Source: Streptomyces sp. 35G-GA-8 (GTDB lineage: Bacteria; Actinomycetota; Actinomycetes; Streptomycetales; Streptomycetaceae). From it: DNA of 64,000 bases. A program made the position numbers and the translations under genes. The stretch is taken from NCBI RefSeq assembly GCF_023534745.1, contig NZ_JAMHJQ010000006.1:457586-521585 (forward strand). The letters are read 5' to 3'. The notes beneath the pieces were generated by a model. The model was given only the letters and a program-made list of their open reading frames with translations, did not search any database and was not told the DNA's origin. Numbering within the stretch: the first letter of the stretch is position 1; each line of letters opens with the position of its first letter. Below are positions 16,799 through 24,053 of this stretch, piece after piece.

Positions 16799-17630
16799 CT
16801 TCTTCTCCCGCGTCGGACCCGGCGAAGGACCGGGCCTTGCCCTCTTCCTCAACGCCGGGGACCCACCGCTCGATGTCCTCGCCGACCTCGTTCCCATGCT
16901 GGACGAGGAGGGCGTCGACTGCCTCGAACTCGCCGTGCCCTTCCCCGACTCCGTCACCGACGGGCCCGTGATCCGCCGCTCCGCACGCCGCGCCCTCGAC
17001 CAGGGGGTCGGGCTCGACGATGTGCTCGCCTTTATTGCCGCCGTGCGCCCGCGCCTGCGCCGGCTGCGGATCGCGCTGCTCGCCGACTGGAGCCACACAC
17101 TCAAGCACCGGGACCGCGAGAACGGCGGCCCCGCGCGCACACTCCGTGCGATCGCCGGTTCCGGCGCGGACGGACTGCTCGTCCACGCGCTGCCACCCCG
17201 GCTGCGCACCGCACACCACGCGGCGGCCCGCGAGGCCGGACTGCCCGTGGTCACCACCTGCTACCAGCAGAGCCCGCCGTCGACCATGGCCGAGGCCGCG
17301 GCCGGCGCGACCGCCTATCTCTATCTCGTCGCCCACTACGGACGCAGCGGCACCGCCCCCGCCGGCGGGCACGCCGCGCTGGCGAGCACCGTCGCCGCGC
17401 TCCGGGCGCACACGGAATCCCCGATCGCCATCGGCTTCGGGGTCAGGACCAGACAGGACGTGGAGACCGTGGGCGCCTGCGGAGCCGATGCCGTCATCAT
17501 CGGCTCCGCGGGTGTCGCCCGGATCGAGCGTTCGCTCGCTCAGGGGAGCGATGTCGTCGACGATTTCCGCGCCTTCGTCAGGTCCGTATCGCCCAACCGT
17601 TCCATCACACCTGAGAGAACCGGGAGTTGA
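16791..17630 (+). CDS. Tryptophan synthase alpha-subunit-like lyase (TrpA family)
   Basis: 279 residues, TIM barrel. Both catalytic acids of TrpA are present: Glu46 in CLELAVPFPD and Asp57 in SVTDGPV. The phosphate-site glycines appear in IAIGFGVRT and VIIGSAG. The loop that is usually SRAGVTG reads AHYGRSGTAP. In tryptophan synthase this subunit splits indole-3-glycerol phosphate into indole and glyceraldehyde 3-phosphate and passes indole to TrpB. No TrpB is encoded here, so it may act alone, like plant indole-releasing BX1/IGL enzymes, or release an analogous product. This solo activity is inference. Confidence 0.87.
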   Translation: MADFFSRVGPGEGPGLALFLNAGDPPLDVLADLVPMLDEEGVDCLELAVPFPDSVTDGPVIRRSARRALDQGVGLDDVLAFIAAVRPRLRRLRIALLADWSHTLKHRDRENGGPARTLRAIAGSGADGLLVHALPPRLRTAHHAAAREAGLPVVTTCYQQSPPSTMAEAAAGATAYLYLVAHYGRSGTAPAGGHAALASTVAALRAHTESPIAIGFGVRTRQDVETVGACGADAVIIGSAGVARIERSLAQGSDVVDDFRAFVRSVSPNRSITPERTGS

Positions 17631-17632
17631 AC

Positions 17633-18007
17633 ATGTTCGTCCGTGACCTGGAGAGCGTGAAGACGGTCGAGTGGGGCAACGGCCTGAGCCGTCGCTTCAT
17701 CGTGGCCGCCGACGGCCTCGACTACAGCATCACCGACACTACCGTGCGCGCGGGCACCAAGTCCCGTCTGGAGTACCGCAATCACATCGAATCCTGCTAC
17801 TGCATCGAGGGTTCGGGAGAGGTGATCGAGCTGGACGGCACCTCGCACCCGATCGTGCCCGGCCGTCTCTACTCGCTCAACGAGAACGACGCCCACTACC
17901 TCGTGGCCAGCCCGCACGAGGATCTGCGTCTGGTGTGCGTCTTCTCCCCGGCGCTCCGGGGCGACGAGGTGCACCAGCTCGACGAGCAGGTCTCCTCGGC
18001 GTACTGA
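17633..18007 (+). CDS. Ectoine-synthase-like cupin (EctC family)
   Basis: 124 residues, close to EctC length. It aligns by eye along its whole length with ectoine synthase: N-terminal FVRDLESV, AGTKSRLEYRNHIESCYCIEG (EctC: YxNHxEAVYCxEG), IVPGRLYSLNENDAHYL and LVCVFSPALRGDEVH. EctC is a metal-dependent cupin that closes a cyclic amidine from gamma-N-acetyl-diaminobutyrate by loss of water. No ectA, ectB or ectD is in the window, so this copy more likely performs a cyclodehydration on the pathway intermediate. Start: ATG with CGGGAG 7 bases upstream, 2 bases after the TrpA-like stop. Confidence 0.85.
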   Translation: MFVRDLESVKTVEWGNGLSRRFIVAADGLDYSITDTTVRAGTKSRLEYRNHIESCYCIEGSGEVIELDGTSHPIVPGRLYSLNENDAHYLVASPHEDLRLVCVFSPALRGDEVHQLDEQVSSAY

Positions 18008-18062
18008 CCGCACACCGCGGTCCCCGACCGCCCGTCAACGAACCCTCGTGGAAAGGCTCGCC

Positions 18063-19208
18063 GTGATCCGCTGGAACGCCGACCAGGCCGAACTGCGCGA
18101 AGGTCTGGCCCGGTGGGGTGAGGCGCTCAGCGCCGGCCACATAGAACAGGACGAACAGGCCACGTTCTCCTGGGACAAGTGGAAACTGATCCGGGAGACC
18201 GGCATCCTCGGACTGCCCTTCGAAGAGCGCTGGGGCGGCCTCGGCCAATCCCTGCTCACCACCATGTATCTGCTCGAAGGGCTGGGCGAGCACTGCCGCG
18301 ATTCCGGGCTGAGCTTCTCGGTCACCACCACCATGGCCAGTACCGGTGTGCCACTCGCGCGATTCGGCACGGACGCGCAGAAGGAGCGGTATCTGACCCG
18401 GATCTGCTCGGGCGAGGTGATCGGCGCCCATGCCATCACCGAGGCCGAGGGCGGCTCGGACGCCATGGCGATGACCACCAGAGCGGTAAGGGACGGCGAC
18501 CATTTCGTCCTGAACGGCTCGAAGATCTTCGTCAGCAACGGCCCTGTCGCCGATGTGTTCGTCGTCTACGCGCGTACGCATCCGGACGGCGGCCCGCTCG
18601 GGGTCACCGCGTTCCTCGTGGACCGGGACACCCCGGGGCTCACGATCGGCACACCGACCAAGAAGATGGGACTGCGCACCTCGCCGCTCAGCGAGTTGTT
18701 CTTCGACGAGTGCCGTGTCCCGAGGACCCAGGTCCTCGGCCGGGTCGGCGGCGGATTCATCGTGCTCGACCATGTGATGAAGCGGGAGATCCTCTTCTCC
18801 TTCATCGTGAACGTGGGAGAGATGAGGCACCGGCTCGACCGCTGCCTCGACTACGCGAAGACCCGCCGTTCCTTCGGCAGGCCGATCGGCTCGTACCAGT
18901 CCGTCGCCAACAAGATCGTCGACATGAGGATCCGGCTGGAGACGGCAGGCAAGTGGCTGTACGACACCGGTGAACGCCTCGCGGCCGGCGAGAACGTCAC
19001 GGTGGATCTGGCCATCGCCAAGCTGGTCACGAGCGAGAGCAATGTGGCGACCAGTCTGATGGCCGTGCAACTCTTCGGCGGGCACGGCTATATGACCGAG
19101 TACGGTCTGGAGAAGGACGTGCGCAACGCCGTGGCGGGCACGATCTACTCCGGCACCACGGAAATCCAGTACAACCGCATCGCCTCGATGCTGGGTCTGG
19201 GCACATGA
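18063..19208 (+). CDS. Acyl-CoA dehydrogenase-family flavoprotein
   Basis: 381 residues. Typical features: AITEAEGGSDAMAM (FAD/substrate loop), NGSKIFVSNG, YAKTRRSFGRPIGSYQSV and the C-terminal FGGHGYMTEYGLEKDVRNA. The segment that in medium-chain enzymes is YEGT with the catalytic Glu reads YSGT here; Glu242 in MKREILF aligns by eye with the isovaleryl-CoA dehydrogenase base instead. The GTG at 18063 is chosen because GAAAGG lies 6 bases upstream. Given the adenylating enzyme and carrier protein, it may oxidise a carrier-bound amino acid, as the prolyl dehydrogenases of pyrrole pathways do (inference). Confidence 0.85.
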   Translation: MIRWNADQAELREGLARWGEALSAGHIEQDEQATFSWDKWKLIRETGILGLPFEERWGGLGQSLLTTMYLLEGLGEHCRDSGLSFSVTTTMASTGVPLARFGTDAQKERYLTRICSGEVIGAHAITEAEGGSDAMAMTTRAVRDGDHFVLNGSKIFVSNGPVADVFVVYARTHPDGGPLGVTAFLVDRDTPGLTIGTPTKKMGLRTSPLSELFFDECRVPRTQVLGRVGGGFIVLDHVMKREILFSFIVNVGEMRHRLDRCLDYAKTRRSFGRPIGSYQSVANKIVDMRIRLETAGKWLYDTGERLAAGENVTVDLAIAKLVTSESNVATSLMAVQLFGGHGYMTEYGLEKDVRNAVAGTIYSGTTEIQYNRIASMLGLGT

Positions 19209-19951
19209 GCCCGGAGCCCGCCTCCGGGCACCCGGCGGGAGACTCGGCCGCACCCGAGACCCGCCGGGTTCTGAAGGTCTGCGGAGCCACCTCCACCGAC
19301 GACATCACCACGCTCGCCGCCGCGGGCGCGGACTGCGTCGGCCTGTGGCACGGCATACCCGGCGGCCATGCCGAACTTCCCGCACGACACCTGACCGAAC
19401 TCGTCGCGGCCGCCCGCGCCACCGGCCGGCTCGAACCGGTCCTTGTCACCTTCCTCGGTGACCCCGAAGCCCTCGCCGCTCTGGCCCGCCGCACCGGTCT
19501 GCGCTGGCTGCAACTGCACGCCTACCAGTCACCCGCGGTGGTACGGGCGCTGCGCGCCGCCCTGCCCGACGCGGTCCTGGTCAAGGTCCTTCATCTGCGC
19601 GGCGGCGGCTGTCCGGAACGTCCGCTGATCGGCGCGTACGAGCGGGCGGGCACCGACCTGTTCCTGCTCGACACGGCCACCGAGGACGGCCGGATCGGCA
19701 GTACCGGACATCAGCTCCCCGAGCGCGAGGTGCTGGGCCTGCTGCCCCGGCTCACCCGGCCGTTCCTGCTCGCCGGGGGCATCTCCCCGGACAACCGCCG
19801 CGACTACGGGTCCGTCGTCGCCCACCCCGGCTTCCGCGGTATCGATGTCGACACCGCGGCCCGTGACGCACACGGACGTTTCTCGGCGCCCGCCGTCACC
19901 GCTCTGGCCCGCGCCTGGCGGACCGGCACGTCCCCTGAGGAGCCCCGATGA
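19205..19951 (+). CDS. Phosphoribosylanthranilate isomerase-like enzyme (TrpF family)
   Basis: 248 residues. The TrpF catalytic pair is visible: Cys26 in LKVCGATS and Asp156 in LFLLDTATEDG, with the phosphate-site LLAGGISPDN. LQLHA stands where QLHG is usual, and the loop VGLWHGIPGGHAELP replaces the common GFVFxxxSPR segment. The N-terminus is about 20 residues longer than usual. ATG overlaps the dehydrogenase stop (ATGA). It would catalyse the Amadori step after the TrpD-like phosphoribosyl transfer. Confidence 0.87.
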   Translation: MSPEPASGHPAGDSAAPETRRVLKVCGATSTDDITTLAAAGADCVGLWHGIPGGHAELPARHLTELVAAARATGRLEPVLVTFLGDPEALAALARRTGLRWLQLHAYQSPAVVRALRAALPDAVLVKVLHLRGGGCPERPLIGAYERAGTDLFLLDTATEDGRIGSTGHQLPEREVLGLLPRLTRPFLLAGGISPDNRRDYGSVVAHPGFRGIDVDTAARDAHGRFSAPAVTALARAWRTGTSPEEPR

Positions 19952-20667
19952 CCTCCCGATTCCTGGCAGCCCTGCTGGCCGCCGATCGCCCGCTGGTCAT
20001 GGAGATCAAACGGCGCGACGCGCACGGCCACGACCTGCTCGGCGGCCGGACGCCCGCCGCGATCGTGGCGTCGTACGAAGCGGCGGGCGCGCCCTGTGTC
20101 TCGGTGGTGACGGGACGCTGGTTCGGTGGCACCACCGATCTGCTGCGCGATGTCGCCGCGCTCACCGATCTGCCGCTGCTCCAGAAGGACTTCATCACCC
20201 GCAAGGACCAGCTGTCGACCGCCAGGGAACTCGGCGCCTCCGCCGTGCTGCTCACCGCGGCCCTGCTGCCCCGATCCAGCATGCGCACCCTGATCACCGC
20301 CGCTCTGCCCCTCGGCCTCACCCCCTTCGTCGAGGTGACGGAGGAGTCCGAACTCGACGGTCTGCCGCACGCCGACGAGTGCGTCGTCGCCGTCAACAAC
20401 AAGGACATCAAGGCCAGGGAGCGCGACCGCGGCGACCTCGACCGCAGTCTCGCCCTGCTGCCCGCGGTCCGGGCCTCGGGCACCCGCTGCCCGGTCAGCG
20501 CCAGCGCCATCGACGGTCCGCTCGCCGCCGCGACACTGCTCGACGCGGGGTACGCCGGCCTGCTGGTGGGCACGTCGCTGCTGCGCGCCGACAGCCCGGC
20601 CGGCTGGGTCGACCGCCTGGACCGCGCCAGGACCCGCCCCGCCGCTCAGGAGAACCGCCTGCCATGA
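19948..20667 (+). CDS. Indole-3-glycerol-phosphate synthase-like enzyme (TrpC family)
   Basis: 239 residues. Catalytic features of the decarboxylating ring closure are kept: Lys21 in VMEIKRR, Lys80 in LLQKDFIT, Glu129 in FVEVTEESE and the Asn of AVNNKDIK. The segment normally SPSKG after EIKRR is DAHGHDLLGG here. The start overlaps TrpF (ATGA) and the stop overlaps the next gene (ATGA). With the TrpD-, TrpF- and TrpA-like proteins it forms the anthranilate-to-indole sequence without the serine-coupling step. Confidence 0.87.
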   Translation: MTSRFLAALLAADRPLVMEIKRRDAHGHDLLGGRTPAAIVASYEAAGAPCVSVVTGRWFGGTTDLLRDVAALTDLPLLQKDFITRKDQLSTARELGASAVLLTAALLPRSSMRTLITAALPLGLTPFVEVTEESELDGLPHADECVVAVNNKDIKARERDRGDLDRSLALLPAVRASGTRCPVSASAIDGPLAAATLLDAGYAGLLVGTSLLRADSPAGWVDRLDRARTRPAAQENRLP

Positions 20668-21575
20668 CCGCACCCGTATCCCTCTCCGCCACCGCGTCCT
20701 CTCCGGCGCCCGCCGTCCGCGCCGTGACCCTGAACGCGGGTGACATCCCGCTGTCGGGTCTGCTCGCCGAGCCGGACGGCGGCGCGGAACCCCGCTCCGT
20801 GATCGTCGCCGTCCACGGCCGGGGCATGTGCGCCGACTACTTCAACGGGCTGACCGACCCGGCCGACTCACTGCTCACCCTGGGTGCCCGGCTCGGTCAT
20901 ACGGTGCTGGCCCTGGACCGGCCCGGGTACGGCGCCTCCGCCGGCCCACTGCCGGACGGACAGCCCCTCGGCGAGCAGGCGACAACACTGCACCGGGCGC
21001 TCGCCGGCTTCGCCCGGCACCACCCGACCGGCGCGGGCTTCTTCGTGGTGGCTCACTCCGACGGCGGCAAGGTGGCGCTGCACATGGCCGCGCAGGACGC
21101 GGGCGACGGGCTGATCGGGCTCGACATCAACGGATGCGGCTGGCGGTACGCGCCCGAGGCACGGCACTTCCCCGACACCCTCGGCGGTGGCGCGTCCCGG
21201 CTCAACTGGGGCCCGCTGCATCTGTACGCACCCGGTACGTTCCGGGCGAGCCGCGCCCTGCTGAGGGCCGTTCCGGCGCGCGAGGCGGCCCAGACGGCGA
21301 CCTGGCCCGTCCAGTACCCGCGGCTGGCCGGCCGGATCACCAGCCCGGTCAGACTGACCTTCGCGGAATACGAACTCTGGTGGGAGCTGGACGACAAGGC
21401 GCTGTCGGCGATGACGGGGCAGCTGACCGCGGCGCCGCTCGTCACGGTGGAGCGGCTGCCCGCCGCCGGGCACAACATCAGCATCGGCCGCGCCGCACGC
21501 GCCTACCATCTGCGGGCGCTGGCCTTTCTGGAGGAGTGTCTGCGACATGGTGGTGACGCGCCCGCCGGATCCTGA
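20664..21575 (+). CDS. Alpha/beta hydrolase
   Basis: 303 residues with VAVHGRGMCADYF (oxyanion region), DRPGYGAS, nucleophile elbow VAHSDGGK (AxSxG rather than GxSxG) and the late His in PAAGHNISIG. The ATG overlaps the TrpC-like stop and follows AGGAG. It is the last gene of the long rightward operon. It may release the product from its carrier or cleave an ester; its substrate is unknown. Confidence 0.83.
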   Translation: MTAPVSLSATASSPAPAVRAVTLNAGDIPLSGLLAEPDGGAEPRSVIVAVHGRGMCADYFNGLTDPADSLLTLGARLGHTVLALDRPGYGASAGPLPDGQPLGEQATTLHRALAGFARHHPTGAGFFVVAHSDGGKVALHMAAQDAGDGLIGLDINGCGWRYAPEARHFPDTLGGGASRLNWGPLHLYAPGTFRASRALLRAVPAREAAQTATWPVQYPRLAGRITSPVRLTFAEYELWWELDDKALSAMTGQLTAAPLVTVERLPAAGHNISIGRAARAYHLRALAFLEECLRHGGDAPAGS

Positions 21576-21617
21576 ACTCCGCTCCGGGGAGCGGCTGTTG
21601 TGCGCGAGCGTCGTCCC

Positions 21618-21639
21618 GGTGATCAATAGGTGATCAATC
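21618..21639 (+). repeat. Direct repeat of 11-bp pitch upstream of metF
   Basis: GGTGATCAATA is followed directly by GGTGATCAATC, about 95 bases before the metF start. One-turn pitch of a half-site containing the palindrome TGATCA suggests an operator for a regulator binding on one face of the helix. It differs from the cluster's TTGCG heptamers. Confidence 0.45.
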
Positions 21640-21733
21640 CGTGGTCATGGCGGAGGAGCGGAGCGCGGCGCGGCTACTGTGTGCGCACTGTATTCATCCA
21701 CGCACCGAGCGGCTCCAGGAAGGACCCCTCCTT

Positions 21734-22678
21734 ATGGCGGCAGAGACCGCGGACCTCCCGCAGCATCCCAGGCCGGGCCCCCGTGCCCTGATGGCCGACG
21801 GGCAGCGCTCGTACTCCTTCGAGTTCTTCCCGCCCAAGACGCCCGCGGGGGAACGCACCCTCTGGAACGCGATCCGCCGGATCGAGGCGCTCGCGCCGTC
21901 CTTCGTCTCCGTGACCTATGGCGCCGGCGGCTCCTCGCGCGACCGGACGATCGAGGTCACCAAGCGCATCGCCGCCGAGACCACCCTGCGCCCGGTCGCC
22001 CATCTCACGGCGGTCGGCCACTCGGTGGCCGAACTGCGGCACATCATCGGGCAGTACGCGGACGCCGGTATCCGCGACGTGCTCGCGCTGCGTGGCGATC
22101 CGCCCGGCGACCCGCGCGGCGAGTGGGTCCGCCATCCGGAGGGCTTCGCCCAGGCCGGTGAACTCGTCACCCTCATCAGGGAACTGGGCGACTTCACCGT
22201 CGGGGTGGCGGCCTTCCCCGAGCGCCATCCGCGCTCGCCCGACTGGGACAGCGACATCCGCCACTTCGTCGCCAAGTGCCGGGCGGGCGCCGACTACGCG
22301 ATCACACAGATGTTCTTCGACGTCGAGGACTATCTGCGGCTCCGCGACCGGATCGAGGCCGCGGGCTGTACGACGCCGATCGTCCCCGAGATCATGCCGG
22401 CCACCGATGTACGGCAGATCCGCCGCTTCGCCGAACTCAGCGACGCCCGCTTCCCCGACGCGCTGGCCCAACGGCTCGAAGAGGCTCGCGACCGGCCGGG
22501 GGACGGACATCGCATCGGTGTCGAGTACGCCACGGCCATGGCCGAACGACTGCTCGCCGAAGGCGCACCCGGACTGCACTACATCACTCTCAACCGCTCC
22601 ACGGCCACGATGGAGATCCACCAGAACCTCGGCGTGGGGGTACGGCGCGATCGGCCGCTGGCCGCCACCCGTCCCTGA
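21734..22678 (+). CDS. metF: Methylenetetrahydrofolate reductase
   Basis: 314 residues. Diagnostic MetF motifs: [49 protein letters not shown] and [11 protein letters not shown]. It reduces 5,10-methylene-THF to 5-methyl-THF, the methyl donor for methionine and hence for SAM. The ATG at 21734 is chosen because AGGAAGGA lies 8-9 bases upstream; a frame-open GTG at 21641 is less likely. It is separated from the cluster by 158 bases with its own repeat element, so it is probably a housekeeping gene at the cluster edge. Confidence 0.93.
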   Translation: MAAETADLPQHPRPGPRALMADGQRSYSFEFFPPKTPAGERTLWNAIRRIEALAPSFVSVTYGAGGSSRDRTIEVTKRIAAETTLRPVAHLTAVGHSVAELRHIIGQYADAGIRDVLALRGDPPGDPRGEWVRHPEGFAQAGELVTLIRELGDFTVGVAAFPERHPRSPDWDSDIRHFVAKCRAGADYAITQMFFDVEDYLRLRDRIEAAGCTTPIVPEIMPATDVRQIRRFAELSDARFPDALAQRLEEARDRPGDGHRIGVEYATAMAERLLAEGAPGLHYITLNRSTATMEIHQNLGVGVRRDRPLAATRP

Positions 22679-22905
22679 CCCGACGCCCGGCCGGAGCCGG
22701 TGAGCTGTCCACCCGCTTGGACGCTGGAATATGGACCTGAGCTTCATGGCTATGTTCCGTCTCACCGCGCTGTACTTGACTGGTCCCCTGACGCAGTACG
22801 TGAGAAAGCCGTGTCACATGTCGGCGGCGGCGTTGGCGACGACACCGTGGCGGTCGCCGGATCACCTCGTATCGGACGGCTTCGACCACCAGACAAGGAA
22901 GTCCC

Positions 22906-23508
22906 ATGAGCTTCAACCCGACCGGAACCCCGAACCCCTACGCCGCCTATCCGCCCGCCCCCGCGGCGGCGCCCGTGCGCCGGAGCAAGGCGGTGGGGCC
23001 GCTGCTGATGATCGCCACCATCACCATGGGGCTGATGGCCGGTCTCTTCTTCGCGTACGACATCTCGGTGATGCCGGGGCTGGCCAGGACCGACGACCGT
23101 ACCTATGTCGACGCGATGCAGAACTTCAACGCCCTGATCGACGGCAACGGTCTCTTCGGCATGGTCTTCATCGGGGCGCTGCTCGCCGCGGCGGTCGCCG
23201 CGTTCCTTGAGCACCGCCAGGGCGGGCGGGGCGCCGCGCTCTGGATCGGGGCGGCGGCCGTGCTCTATCTGGTGGCCCTGATGATCACGTTCAGCGTCAA
23301 TATCCCGCTCAACAACGAACTGGCCGCCGCCGGTGACCCGGCCAGGATCACGGACTTCTCGATCGTCGAGAAGTTCAGGACCACCTGGGAGACGAGCAAC
23401 ATCGTGCGGACCCTGGTCTGCACGGCGGCGCTCGGCTTCCTCGCCCGCGCACTGGTGCTGCACGGCCGTGGCACCGGCAGCGCCACGATGCGCCCGCACG
23501 GCGTCTGA
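22906..23508 (+). CDS. DUF1772-type membrane protein
   Basis: 200 residues; a Pro/Ala-rich cytosolic N-terminus (~25 residues), then four predicted membrane segments (about 29-52, 83-103, 109-130, 167-185). The conserved loop around NFNALIDGNGLFGM and VNIPLNN is typical of DUF1772 (anthrone-oxygenase-like) proteins. AAGGAAG lies 5 bases before the ATG. Function unknown; most members are not linked to polyketide oxidation. It ends convergently with the SCO5389-type gene. Confidence 0.7.
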   Translation: MSFNPTGTPNPYAAYPPAPAAAPVRRSKAVGPLLMIATITMGLMAGLFFAYDISVMPGLARTDDRTYVDAMQNFNALIDGNGLFGMVFIGALLAAAVAAFLEHRQGGRGAALWIGAAAVLYLVALMITFSVNIPLNNELAAAGDPARITDFSIVEKFRTTWETSNIVRTLVCTAALGFLARALVLHGRGTGSATMRPHGV

Positions 23509-23526
23509 GCCCGGGGTCGCGACAAA

Positions 23527-23558
23527 CGGGGCGGCGGGGCTCCGGCCCCACCGCCCCG
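23527..23558. terminator. Strong hairpin between convergent genes
   Basis: A 14-bp stem with one mismatch and a 4-base loop: CGGGGCGGCGGGGC-TCCG-GCCCCACCGCCCCG. It lies between the DUF1772 gene and the SCO5389-type gene and can serve both strands. Confidence 0.8.
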
Positions 23559-23586
23559 CTTCATCGACCCGTCAGCGGGCCCGAGT

Positions 23587-23979
23587 TCAGCAGTCCCGGA
23601 ACTCGGGCGACTGGTTGAGGATCTGCGAGCGCGTCGAGGTGAACCGGGTGTGGGTCGCACCGCCCCGGTCCTCCGGACGGAACACGGCCACCCGGTGGCA
23701 GTTCTGGAACGCCAGGCCGACCCCGAAGTGCCGCTCCAGACTGGAGCGGATGGCATCGCTGGCGAGCGCGCGCAGCAGCTGACCGCGCTCGTGCTCGGAG
23801 GGCGGCGGTGTCTGGTTGTCGGCGAACACGGCATCGCCGCGCCGCAGTTCACCGACGAGACCGGCGATGAGGGTGTACGCGTACGGCAGGGAGGTCCGGA
23901 CGGTGTCCACGAAGTCCTCTTCGCGGACCTGGCCGTTCTCGGCGTCGGCGAGCAGCTTGGGGGAGACATCGAGTGACAT
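23587..23979 (-). CDS. SCO5389-family protein of unknown function
   Basis: 130 residues. I recognise the conserved actinobacterial family from MSLDVSP, FVDTVRTSLPYAY, FADNQTPPPSE, GQLLRALASDAIRSSLERHFG, LAFQNCHRVAVF and the C-terminal SQILNQSPEFRDC. No catalytic motif is known to me. The start follows AGGACAGG. It lies 74 bases downstream of the CooC/MinD-like ATPase gene on the same strand and may be cotranscribed with it. Confidence 0.75.
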   Translation of the reverse strand: MSLDVSPKLLADAENGQVREEDFVDTVRTSLPYAYTLIAGLVGELRRGDAVFADNQTPPPSEHERGQLLRALASDAIRSSLERHFGVGLAFQNCHRVAVFRPEDRGGATHTRFTSTRSQILNQSPEFRDC

Positions 23980-24053
23980 GAGTGCCTGTCCTGTCGGGTT
24001 GGGGGGCACAGTGGCCCGGTGGGGGAGGAGACGGTGCGAGGTCGCGGCGTGAT

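Noticed and set aside
17633-18007. An ectoine biosynthesis operon
   Set aside because: ectA, ectB and ectD are absent from the window; only the EctC-like gene is present.
15728-20667. A normal housekeeping trp operon
   Set aside because: trpE, trpG and trpB are missing, the order D-A-F-C is interrupted by EctC-like and dehydrogenase genes, and several loops deviate from housekeeping enzymes.
22731-23210. A small gene starting at 22731 before the DUF1772 gene
   Set aside because: It runs through the DUF1772 gene in another frame, has no family similarity and no ribosome site.
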